From DATAMF01 sp964472565 (lineage in GTDB: Bacteria > Chloroflexota > Anaerolineae > Aggregatilineales > Aggregatilineaceae), in NCBI GenBank assembly GCA_964472565.1, contig CAYYNB010000171.1, positions 1 to 12,759 of the forward strand: a stretch of DNA of 12,759 nt, given 5' to 3'. The translations under genes and the position numbers were made by a program. Positions within the stretch are counted from its first letter, which is position 1. Every line of letters starts with the position of its first letter. Shown piece by piece: positions 1 through 7,127 of this stretch. The notes beneath the pieces are model-generated. The model had not been told where the DNA came from, did no database searches, and saw only the letters and a list, made by a program, of their open reading frames with translations.

Positions 1-18
1 TGTTTCTCTTGGAAAGTT

Positions 19-32
19 CCCCCCCCCCCCCC
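19..32. repeat. C14 homopolymer run
   Basis: Fourteen consecutive C residues lie in non-coding DNA downstream of clpC. Nothing nearby suggests a phase-variable gene inside the window, but the run could vary in length by slippage. It is also a place where sequencing or assembly can be wrong. Confidence 0.9.
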
Positions 33-73
33 GCTTGTTTCTGAGGTCTACATTTTGGGTTTTGAGTTCCAGG

Positions 74-162
74 TTGATAAAGGGCATGGGATCAACCTAT
101 AGTATAGCACGGATGTTCGGAGGTGAATAGTCTTTCAATGGTGAACTTGGATGGTTAATAAT
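74..162 (+). repeat. Dispersed repeat, copy 1 (shorter form)
   Basis: This segment shares order and sequence with 12646-12759 in the same orientation. Both begin with TTGATAAAG followed by a GCA-containing stretch, and both continue from ATAGCAC to ATGGTTAATAAT. Over the core from ATAGCAC to the first GGTTAA I count about 45 of 54 matching bases, including an identical 21-mer starting ATGGTGAACTTGG. This copy has two 13-nt tandem units at its right end, the other copy has three. A perfect 8-bp inverted repeat (AGGTTGAT at 71-78, ATCAACCT at 91-98) overlaps its left end. No transposase or protein is associated, so it looks like a small non-autonomous or intergenic repeat family. Confidence 0.7.
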
Positions 163-202
163 GGGCGTGTTACGGACGGGTGGGTAAGGGACAGATAATG
201 AG

Positions 203-237
203 AAACGAGGGACAGGTTTGTTGCCTGTCCCTCGTTT
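203..237 (-). terminator. Intrinsic terminator of clpC (possibly bidirectional)
   Basis: A perfect 14-bp inverted repeat (AAACGAGGGACAGG and its complement) closes a 7-nt loop, starting 10 nt beyond the clpC stop. On the minus strand the stem ends in TTT followed by CTCATT, a weak U-tract. Reading the other way it ends in CGTTTGTT, so it could also stop transcription entering from the left. Confidence 0.8.
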
Positions 238-246
238 GTTCGCTAC

Positions 247-2733
247 TTATTCGGCGTCGGCGTGTTCGACATCTTTTGCTAAGGGATGCGGCAGTGAGCC
301 ACCTTCTACCCGGCGGAAGTCAATTTCTCCATTTTCGTTAAGATAGACTTCTACCAGATCTCCGGCATGATACTCCCCCTTGAGCAAACGAACACTCAGC
401 GGGCTTTCAACATAACGCTGGAGCGCACGGCGCAAGGGACGTGCCCCAAACTGTGGATCAAAACCGATTTCAGCCAGTTTAGCGCGGGCGTCTTCCGTCA
501 TCGCGACATAAAGATGCTGTTCTTCCATCCGCAGCGCAATGTCGCGCATTTGCAGGTCTACAATATGTTCAACCTGTTCGCGGGTTAGCGGCTCGAAGAT
601 AATGATCTCGTCAATACGATTCAAGAATTCGGGCCGGAAATTGCGCCGCAGTGCCTCTTCAATCTTCTTGTGATCGGCAACAAGCTGGGGATCACCACCG
701 GGCACGAAGCCAAGCGCACCACCTTTGTTGACGAATTCCGTTCCCAGATTGCTCGTCATGATGATAACCGCATTGCGAAAGTCAACGATGCGGCCCTGTC
801 CATCCGTCATGCGACCATCTTCAAGGATTTGAAGCAGGGCATTCCAAACCTCAGGATGCGCTTTCTCAATTTCGTCGAACAGCACCACACGATAAGGACG
901 GCGGCGCACGGCTTCCGTCAGTTGGCCGCCTTCTTCATAACCGACATAGCCAGGTGGCGCACCAAACAGACGGCTAACCGTATGCTGTTCGCGATATTCG
1001 CTCATATCGATTCGAAGCAGTGCATCTTCATCATCAAACAGAAACTCAGCCAATGCCTTTGCCAGTTCGGTCTTGCCAACACCGCTGCTTCCCAAAAAGA
1101 TAAATGATCCAATCGGGCGGCGGGGGTCTTTCAGGCCGCTGCGGGCACGGCGAATAGCATCGGCAATTGCAGCTACCGCTATTTCCTGGCCGACGATGCG
1201 CTTGTGCAAGTCCTCTTCCATGCGGAGCAACTTGTCGGCCTCAGTTTCCATCATCTGGTTGACTGGAATGCCTGTCCACTGCGCGACGACTTCAGCAATG
1301 TCGTGTTCATCCACAATCTCATCGAGTGTGTGTTCCTGCTGCCACCGTTCCCGTTCTTCTTCGTAGTCCTGTTCCATCTTCAGACGGTTAGACTTGATGA
1401 TGGCAGCACGTTCGTAGTCGCGCTGAAGGCTGGCGTCTTCTTCTTCCATCGCCAGGCGATCCAATTCCCGCTTCATTTCTTTCAATTCATCGGGCATTGA
1501 ATAGAGCGCAACGCGCAGCTTGGAAGCGGCTTCGTCCATCAAGTCAATCGCTTTGTCAGGCAGCTTGCGATCTGTCACATAACGATGACTCAGCTTGGCC
1601 GCAGCAATCAACGCGTTATCGGTATAAGTCACTTTGTGGTGAGCTTCATAACGATCCCGCAGGCCGCGCAGCATTTCAATCGTGTCATTGACAGATGGTT
1701 CCTCGACAAAAACCGGCGCAAAACGGCGGTCTAAAGCCGAGTCGCGCTCGATAAACTGGCGGTACTCGTCTAAGGTTGTCGCGCCGATGCAATTGAGTTC
1801 ACCGCGCGCCAGGGCGGGTTTCATCATATTGCTGGCGTCCAAAGCGCCCGATGCGGCTCCTGCACCGACAACCTGATGCAGTTCATCAATGAACAGGATG
1901 ATCTCACCTTCAGACCGCTGGATTTCTTCAATAGCCGCCTTCAAACGTTCCTCAAATTCGCCACGGAAGCGGCTCCCGGCTACCATGCCGCCGAGGTCCA
2001 GGCTCACGACTTTTTTACCCATGAGAATTTCGGGAACGTCGCCTGTCGCAATCTTCTGGGCCAATCCCTCGACAATCGCAGTTTTGCCCACACCCGCCTC
2101 ACCGATAAGCACCGGGTTGTTTTTGGTGCGGCGGCTGAGAATCTGGATAACGCGCAGAATTTCTTCGTCGCGCCCAATCACCGGATCGAGTTTGCCTTCC
2201 TGCGCCATACGGGTCAGGTCACGGCTGTATTTTTCAAGCGTCCGGTAGCGGGACTCCGCCTGGGGGTCGGTCACGCGCTGACCGCCGCGAATTTCTTTAA
2301 TGACATCCATCACCCGTTCTTTGGTGACGCCCACCTCAGCCAGAATCCGCGCAACAGCAGTCCGGCGCTCGCTGAGAATCGCCAAAAACAGATGCTCGGT
2401 ACTGATATATTCGTCCTTCAGACGATTAGCTTCTTCGTTGGCGACATCAACCACGCGCTTGACACGCGGCGTGATGAAGACCTGACCCGCGCCACCGCCG
2501 TAAATGGCCGCTTTGGGGCTGGCTTTTAACACTTCGTCCAGGCGTTCGCGGATCATTTCCTGATCCACGCTCATCTTTTCCAACATTTGGGGAATGACCC
2601 CACCGGGCTGTTCGAGGAGCGCCAGGAGCATGTGTTCTGTATCTACCTGATTGTGACCGTAGCGCTGCAAGATTTCGTAAGCTCGTACCGCAGCATCCTG
2701 CGCACGCTCCGTAAATCGATCAAAACGCATCAT
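247..2733 (-). CDS. clpC: ATP-dependent Clp protease unfoldase subunit ClpC
   Basis: Cytoplasmic AAA+ unfoldase that feeds substrates to the ClpP peptidase. The 828-aa product has the ClpC order: duplicated Clp N-domain (about 5-145, with the paired TEHMLLALL and TEHLFLAIL helices), AAA-1 with Walker A GEAGVGKT (211-218) and Walker B ILFIDE (279-284), a short UVR-type middle domain (about 425-465), then AAA-2 with Walker A GSSGVGKT (548-555), Walker B VVLFDE (616-621) and pore loop GYVGYEEGG (595-603). ALGF at 673-676 matches the (L/I/V)GF loop that docks ClpP, and the short middle domain argues against ClpB. The start reads ATGATG, like the MMF start usual in the family, with AAGGAA about 8 nt upstream. 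I see no CIRCE or CtsR box. The gene lies 150 bp downstream of a same-strand gene pair, with no clear terminator between. Confidence 0.97.
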   Translation of the reverse strand: MMRFDRFTERAQDAAVRAYEILQRYGHNQVDTEHMLLALLEQPGGVIPQMLEKMSVDQEMIRERLDEVLKASPKAAIYGGGAGQVFITPRVKRVVDVANEEANRLKDEYISTEHLFLAILSERRTAVARILAEVGVTKERVMDVIKEIRGGQRVTDPQAESRYRTLEKYSRDLTRMAQEGKLDPVIGRDEEILRVIQILSRRTKNNPVLIGEAGVGKTAIVEGLAQKIATGDVPEILMGKKVVSLDLGGMVAGSRFRGEFEERLKAAIEEIQRSEGEIILFIDELHQVVGAGAASGALDASNMMKPALARGELNCIGATTLDEYRQFIERDSALDRRFAPVFVEEPSVNDTIEMLRGLRDRYEAHHKVTYTDNALIAAAKLSHRYVTDRKLPDKAIDLMDEAASKLRVALYSMPDELKEMKRELDRLAMEEEDASLQRDYERAAIIKSNRLKMEQDYEEERERWQQEHTLDEIVDEHDIAEVVAQWTGIPVNQMMETEADKLLRMEEDLHKRIVGQEIAVAAIADAIRRARSGLKDPRRPIGSFIFLGSSGVGKTELAKALAEFLFDDEDALLRIDMSEYREQHTVSRLFGAPPGYVGYEEGGQLTEAVRRRPYRVVLFDEIEKAHPEVWNALLQILEDGRMTDGQGRIVDFRNAVIIMTSNLGTEFVNKGGALGFVPGGDPQLVADHKKIEEALRRNFRPEFLNRIDEIIIFEPLTREQVEHIVDLQMRDIALRMEEQHLYVAMTEDARAKLAEIGFDPQFGARPLRRALQRYVESPLSVRLLKGEYHAGDLVEVYLNENGEIDFRRVEGGSLPHPLAKDVEHADAE

Positions 2734-2766
2734 AGTGTGTGTTCCTTGTTAGTACGATGTGCGTGA

Positions 2767-2829
2767 ACAGTGTCTTCGGACACCGTAAGCCCGTATTCAT
2801 CGATGTTTCTGGATGCTGTAAAGTTTACA
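2767..2829 (-). promoter_or_regulatory. clpC upstream region: UUCG/CGAA hairpin and 13-bp palindrome
   Basis: The 150 bp between clpC and the next gene hold two elements. A hairpin at 2767-2786 has a GTGTC/GACAC stem on a 4-nt loop, with two further outer pairs. A perfect palindrome, TGTAAAGTTTACA, lies at 2817-2829, about 84 bp before the clpC start. The palindrome contains TAAACT on the minus strand, which could be part of a -10 box, but no convincing -35 sits 17 bp upstream. It may be an operator; the regulator is unknown. Confidence 0.4.
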
Positions 2830-2883
2830 CCGCTCGCGACTCATCAGCTATCAGAAACGTGTAGGAACTGTGAATGAAATTCG

Positions 2884-4143
2884 TCAGCGCGGAATCCGCA
2901 TCTCCCAGAGTACGCGCTCCGTCTTTTCAATCAGTTTGTCAAGAATACCAAATACTTCTTTAAACGCGGCACCGGCCAGGCTTTCGCGGCCACTGTGTGC
3001 CTCTTTTAATTGATCCAGGCTGTCCCAGGGTTTTTCAGCGGGTAGGATCACGCGTGCAGCGAGCAGCATGCCGCCCATAATAAGCGGGACATAAACATGC
3101 TCTAGGGCCAGTGGAACACGCCCCTCAAGCGCGGCGACTAAGCGGCCTACATATTCGATCTGCTCTTGTTTGTCGCCAAAATCAGCGCGTGTGTCGTGAG
3201 TTACCATCGAAAAAGCGACTAACGCGGCATCCTGGATCACGGCGGTATATAACAGGTTGATGAGGTGATCAACATTTTGAAGAACATCAGGATCATTGGC
3301 GAGCAGATAACACAGGCGCTGGAACCAATGTCCATCGGCCAATGCGAAGCCAGGTTCCAGATCCAGGCCATTTTCCATGACATAAACCAACATGCGCGCG
3401 ATGTAGATTGCTTCGCCGGGGTGGAGTGGGATACCACTATCGCCGAACAAATCTTCGGTGCGGGCAAGCAGCGGTTGGTAAACATTCGTGCGCGCCAACG
3501 TGCGGGCAAAACGCAGTGCTTCCCCTGCAACCTCACGAGCTTTGCTCTGTTCCTGTTCCAAATTGCGCACCGTCCAGAGTGACTCGTAACGCGGCATGGG
3601 TTCATCATTGCGTGGCGGGAAATTGCCCGGCAAGATGTCAAAAGTGACACCCAACTGGTGGGCATCAAAAGTGCGCGCGCTAAATTTAATCTCACGCAAT
3701 ACCGCCACTCGAAACGGAGAGATGGCAAGCAAGTTTGGCTGTAGGCCGCCCGCTACCGGGCGAATGCGGTGATAAGTTTCTGGTTTTTGGATGCCGATAT
3801 GGACGAGCACAGGGAAATCGCTACCCGGAATCGTCGGCAGCAGCGGCGTGACCGGCACATGCAGCATTCCGACTTCAGCGGCTGGCAGCGTAATTGCTAA
3901 ACGCGGTTTGGGGGTAAAAACGTTGGCACGGCCTCCAGTTGGATCGTGCGTGGGCGTTTTAATGGTCAATTGCAGTGGCAGCGGACGATCTGTGAGGTTT
4001 TGCAACAAAAGCAGCACTTCAACGGGTTGGTTCAATGCGGTTGTTGAAGGGAAAATTCCCAAAGCACATTGAAGTTGATCGCCCACTGTCATACGCTCGT
4101 CGGACAAGGAGCCGAGAATATCCGGGTGCAGTTGTTCGCTCAT
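2884..4143 (-). CDS. Unknown protein, paralog of the next gene upstream
   Basis: I do not recognise a named family. The 419-aa product has no signal peptide or membrane segment, so it is probably cytoplasmic. Residues about 20-175 alternate hydrophobic strands with turns (for example VEVLLLLQN, 41-49), suggesting a beta-sandwich, while about 190-410 look helical. It aligns nearly gap-free at the N-terminus with the 420-aa product encoded just upstream. Shared blocks include PDILG (7-11), LQCAL (24-28), AEVG (89-92), TFDxLP (167-172), SLWT (188-191), HWFxRLC (272-278), a PLxxGG...ARV stretch (353-364) and KLIE (403-406). The ATG follows GAGGAG closely and is 9 nt from the upstream stop, so the two are almost certainly cotranscribed. 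clpC lies next downstream on the same strand. Confidence 0.85.
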   Translation of the reverse strand: MSEQLHPDILGSLSDERMTVGDQLQCALGIFPSTTALNQPVEVLLLLQNLTDRPLPLQLTIKTPTHDPTGGRANVFTPKPRLAITLPAAEVGMLHVPVTPLLPTIPGSDFPVLVHIGIQKPETYHRIRPVAGGLQPNLLAISPFRVAVLREIKFSARTFDAHQLGVTFDILPGNFPPRNDEPMPRYESLWTVRNLEQEQSKAREVAGEALRFARTLARTNVYQPLLARTEDLFGDSGIPLHPGEAIYIARMLVYVMENGLDLEPGFALADGHWFQRLCYLLANDPDVLQNVDHLINLLYTAVIQDAALVAFSMVTHDTRADFGDKQEQIEYVGRLVAALEGRVPLALEHVYVPLIMGGMLLAARVILPAEKPWDSLDQLKEAHSGRESLAGAAFKEVFGILDKLIEKTERVLWEMRIPR

Positions 4144-4152
4144 ATTCTCCTC

Positions 4153-5415
4153 TTAGGCTGAATCGAGCGCGCGCTCAATCAGTTTTTCGCACATTGTGAA
4201 GATAAAAGCGTTATCCTCATTCCATTCTTTTTTACGATTATCGGTAGCCTTTGACAAAATAAACACTGTTTCTCGAATTTGCTCACGCGGCATAGTCACG
4301 CGGGCATTCACGATCAAACCGCCCAGTACCAGTGGGAAATAGGTCCGTGCAAAATCAAGCGGACGGCTTTTTTCGAGCGCATCAATAATATCATCGGCAT
4401 AGCGCCCTATTTCGTCTTCCGTGCCAAAGTTTTCCTTGAGCACGGTACTCAACATGGTGAAGGCATACATGATGGCGTCATAGGCCAGATCAGCATACAA
4501 CAAATGGGAGAGTAAGGGGTCTAGCTGATTTTCAAGTGCAGGCTCTTGCACCAGAAGGCGGCACAGCCGGGTGAACCAATGCGGCCAAACCGGTTGGGGA
4601 TTGAGCGGATCAGGTTCTACGATACCCATTTCAAGCAGCAAGGTGAGCATTTTCGTAATAAAAATGGCTTCGGGCGGGTTAAGCGGATAACCGCAAGCCT
4701 GGAATTTCGTTTGCGTTGCTTTGAGCAGCGGCATAAACGCATTTTCGCGGGTCAGTTTTTTTATGATATTCTGCGCCGGTCCCCAGACCTTGTGCGCGAT
4801 AGTGTACTCATCGGCATAATCCTGCATGGTCCACAAGCTGACCCAATTGGCTTTGAGTTCTTTCAAACCGGCCACCGCGGGGGGGAGCATATCGAAGGTG
4901 GTCTGGATATGATTTTTCTTCCCCATCGGTTCAATTGAAAAATGTAGCGAGCGAAGTTCAAGCATTGCCTGACGATTTTTCTCCGGTAAATCCTGGAGCA
5001 CAAATACACCACCGCCACCCGCTTCCCGAATACGCTGAGGGTGCTGCTTATTCATGCGCTTAATATCCATCGATATTCCGGCGATATAAGCGCTGCCAAC
5101 GGCGGTTTTGGGGGATGTTGTGATCGGCAGGACAACATAGCCTACTTCGGCAGGGCGCAAGCCGACCAACAAGCGATTATTTTTGGCAGAAAAAGTTCCT
5201 TTCCTTTTGTCGGTATCGTGATCAGGGAGAATAGGCGAAACTGTAACATCAACATCAATATCAGACGCATTCTGAAGCAGTAAAATCAGCTCGGCAAAAT
5301 GCCCCGCCGGAATTTGATGGGGACGCATCGCTAAGGCGCACTGGATAACATCTAAATTCAAGCGGGTTCCGCCGGTAATTGCGCCAAGAATATCGGGATA
5401 ATTCGGGTTTTCCAC
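4153..5415 (-). CDS. Unknown protein, first gene of a paralogous pair (GTG start)
   Basis: The family is not recognised. I place the start at a GTG (5415) because GGGGGAG lies 7 nt upstream and because this puts PDILG at residues 7-11 and AEVG at 89-92, exactly as in the 419-aa paralog; the product is then 420 aa. The open frame extends 12 codons further to a TTG that lacks a ribosome-binding site. The protein has no signal peptide or transmembrane helix. Its first ~180 residues look beta-rich (AELILLLQN, 41-49) and the rest helical, with HWFTRLC (279-285), SLWT (193-196) and a PLVLGG...ARV stretch (361-373). Sharing a two-gene operon with a diverged sister of the same length suggests two subunits of one heteromeric complex. 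That role is inference only. Confidence 0.85.
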   Translation of the reverse strand: MENPNYPDILGAITGGTRLNLDVIQCALAMRPHQIPAGHFAELILLLQNASDIDVDVTVSPILPDHDTDKRKGTFSAKNNRLLVGLRPAEVGYVVLPITTSPKTAVGSAYIAGISMDIKRMNKQHPQRIREAGGGGVFVLQDLPEKNRQAMLELRSLHFSIEPMGKKNHIQTTFDMLPPAVAGLKELKANWVSLWTMQDYADEYTIAHKVWGPAQNIIKKLTRENAFMPLLKATQTKFQACGYPLNPPEAIFITKMLTLLLEMGIVEPDPLNPQPVWPHWFTRLCRLLVQEPALENQLDPLLSHLLYADLAYDAIMYAFTMLSTVLKENFGTEDEIGRYADDIIDALEKSRPLDFARTYFPLVLGGLIVNARVTMPREQIRETVFILSKATDNRKKEWNEDNAFIFTMCEKLIERALDSA

Positions 5416-5458
5416 TGAATAACTCCCCCAAACAATAAAGACTGAAACCAATAAGGTA

Positions 5459-5487
5459 GTTGTATGTCATTTTGTGACTTTGCACAA
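5459..5487 (-). promoter_or_regulatory. Candidate promoter of the paralogous gene pair
   Basis: On the minus strand TTGTGC and TACAAC are separated by 17 nt, about 45 nt before the GTG start. Matches to the sigma-70 boxes are only moderate (3/6 and 4/6). The spacer contains a short inverted repeat, GTCA-TTTTG-TGAC. The -35 hexamer is identical to that of the opposite-facing promoter for the binding-protein gene. Confidence 0.3.
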
Positions 5488-5502
5488 GGAAACGGCCTGT
5501 TA

Positions 5503-5544
5503 ACAAATTTCTAATTTGTGCTCAGCGCCGAGAATGTTTAAACT
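5503..5544 (+). promoter_or_regulatory. Candidate promoter with overlapping palindromic operator for the solute-binding protein gene
   Basis: TTGTGC (5516-5521) and TAAACT (5539-5544) are 17 nt apart. A perfect 17-bp inverted repeat, ACAAATT-TCT-AATTTGT (5503-5519), overlaps the -35 hexamer. That is the usual position for a repressor operator, as expected for a substrate-induced transport gene. The hexamers are not strong, and no regulator gene is present in the window. Confidence 0.45.
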
Positions 5545-5549
5545 AGAGG

Positions 5550-5583
5550 CGACATGGGTTAAGGATCATTAACCTCATTGTCG
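5550..5583 (+). promoter_or_regulatory. Hairpin at the predicted 5' end of the solute-binding protein mRNA
   Basis: An imperfect stem pairs CGACA (5550-5554) with TGTCG (5579-5583) and GGTTAA (5557-5562) with TTAACC (5569-5574). The predicted transcription start lies at about 5551, so the RNA would begin inside this hairpin, an arrangement that can protect abundant mRNAs from decay. The inner 18-bp near-palindrome could instead be a DNA operator. The rest of the leader (5584-5679) shows a small AGGGA/TCCCT hairpin and a strong ribosome-binding site. Confidence 0.45.
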
Positions 5584-5679
5584 TTTCTGTTTAACGTCCG
5601 CGTAGTAAATTGTGGTTTTGTGTTGAGGGAGCTATCCCTGTACCCCTGAAAGCTCTTTACTCTAAGGAGGAAACAAAAT

Positions 5680-7062
5680 ATGCGTAAGTTAGGTGTATTT
5701 GCTTTGGTGGTCGCCCTGGCGCTGCCACTCTTTGCCGTGAATGCCCAGGATGATTCGGGTTTCCGCGGTACCTTCGATCTGCCGACTACTCCCGCAGCCG
5801 ATGGTCCTCTCGCCGGCGTTGATCCCACAGGCGCAACCGTTGTGTACTGGCACCAGCACAGCGGCGCGCGCGAAGAAGCATTGAATGCCATGGTTGAAGA
5901 ATTCAATGCGAACAATCCCTGGGGCATCACCATTGAAGCGTCCAACCAGGGTGGTTATGGTGACATCTATAACAAGATGATCGCCGGTATTCCGTCGGGT
6001 GACGTACCCAATCTGGTGGTTGCTTATCAGAACAACGCGGCAGCTTATTATCAGGCGGGCGGCCTGGTTGATAATATGGATGTCTTCGTGACGGACCCGC
6101 AGTGGGGCCTGAACGAAGCGGAAGTTGCGGACTTTGTGCCCGGCTTCTTCACCCAGGACTATACCCCTGATGGCGCAGCGCGTATTGGCTTCCCTCCCAA
6201 CCGTTCAGCCGAAGCGATGTATTATAATCAAACCGCGCTGACCGAACTGGGTTACGATGCGCCTCCGACCACCTGGGAACAGTTCCATGATATGGCCTGC
6301 GCCTTCACCGAAAACGGCTGGAGCGGCTATGAAGGTGACGACACCATTGGTTACACCGTGCGTACCGATGCATCCTTTATCGGGGCAGCGACCTTTGCAC
6401 TGGGCGGCAGCATTTATGAAAACGGCCAGTTCACCTATTCTAACCCGGCGACTGTCCAAGCGCTCCAGTTCATGGTCGATCTGGTCAACGAAGGCTGCGC
6501 TACGCTGATCTCGGAACAATATGGCGATCAGAACAACTTCACGGCTGGTAAGGCCCTGTTCTATGTTGGCTCGACCTCCGGCCTGCCGTTCATTCGTTCG
6601 GGCGTGGAAGAAGCCTTCACCGAACCCTTCGACTGGGGCGTGACCTTCCTGCCTTACAGCGATGTGCCCGTTTCGAACGTCTATGGCGCGAGCGTGAGCA
6701 TCCCGAAGACCACTCCTGAGCAGGAACTGGCTGCGTGGCTGTTCATCCGGTGGATCACCGAATCGGCGCAGCAGGCGCTTTGGGCCGAAGTCAGCAACTA
6801 CTATCCGGTGCGTTTCTCGGCTCAGGAAACCCTGAGTGTGATATTCGAAGACTTCCCGCAGTACGGTCAAGCGTGGGAACTGATCCAGGGCGAAACCGCG
6901 GTTGAACCCCAGATCGCCAGCTATGACGTGGTTCGTGGCGAAGCCGTAGCCGCCTTCAACAATCTGTTGGCGGGTGGCGGCGATGTCCAGACGGCGCTGA
7001 CCGAACTGGATACCGCAGCGAATGACATCCAAGCCAGCTTTGATCCGATGGCGAGTGAATAA
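5680..7062 (+). CDS. Extracellular solute-binding protein of a sugar-type ABC transporter (family 1)
   Basis: Secreted binding protein that captures a solute, probably a sugar or sugar-phosphate, for an ABC importer. The 460-aa length is normal for the UgpB/MalE-like class. A Sec signal peptide is visible: MRK, then a hydrophobic core at 4-19, with likely cleavage after VNA (22). There is no lipobox cysteine, so membrane anchoring is not evident. The mature part has family features: WHQHSGAREEALNAMVEEFN near the start, the YNQTALTELGYDAPPTTWEQF segment around 183-203 and a helical C-terminus. AAGGAGG lies 9 nt before the ATG, and synonymous sites are GC-rich, consistent with high expression. 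No permease or ATPase gene adjoins it; the gene stands alone between a divergent unknown operon and a convergent peptidase. The substrate cannot be told from sequence. Confidence 0.9.
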   Translation: MRKLGVFALVVALALPLFAVNAQDDSGFRGTFDLPTTPAADGPLAGVDPTGATVVYWHQHSGAREEALNAMVEEFNANNPWGITIEASNQGGYGDIYNKMIAGIPSGDVPNLVVAYQNNAAAYYQAGGLVDNMDVFVTDPQWGLNEAEVADFVPGFFTQDYTPDGAARIGFPPNRSAEAMYYNQTALTELGYDAPPTTWEQFHDMACAFTENGWSGYEGDDTIGYTVRTDASFIGAATFALGGSIYENGQFTYSNPATVQALQFMVDLVNEGCATLISEQYGDQNNFTAGKALFYVGSTSGLPFIRSGVEEAFTEPFDWGVTFLPYSDVPVSNVYGASVSIPKTTPEQELAAWLFIRWITESAQQALWAEVSNYYPVRFSAQETLSVIFEDFPQYGQAWELIQGETAVEPQIASYDVVRGEAVAAFNNLLAGGGDVQTALTELDTAANDIQASFDPMASE

Positions 7063-7087
7063 AATCAGGCTGTACAACTGAAACATT

Positions 7088-7119
7088 GAGGCCGTCCAGA
7101 TGGGCGGCCTCTTTTGTTT
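7088..7119 (+). terminator. Intrinsic terminator of the solute-binding protein gene
   Basis: A 10-bp stem (GAGGCCGTCC with GGGCGGCCTC, one U-G pair) on the loop AGAT is followed by TTTTGTTT. It lies 25 nt after the stop codon. The convergent peptidase gene ends only 9 nt further on; in that direction the trailing sequence is a poor U-tract. Confidence 0.92.
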
Positions 7120-7127
7120 ATAGCGGC

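Noticed and set aside
247..2733. ClpB rather than ClpC
   Set aside because: The middle domain is short and of UVR type, and the ALGF loop for ClpP docking is present; ClpB has a long coiled-coil middle domain and lacks that loop.
6205..7086. 293-aa open frame on the minus strand opposite the solute-binding protein gene
   Set aside because: It is antisense to a well-supported gene and its sequence resembles no domain; it follows from the GC-biased codon use of the plus strand.
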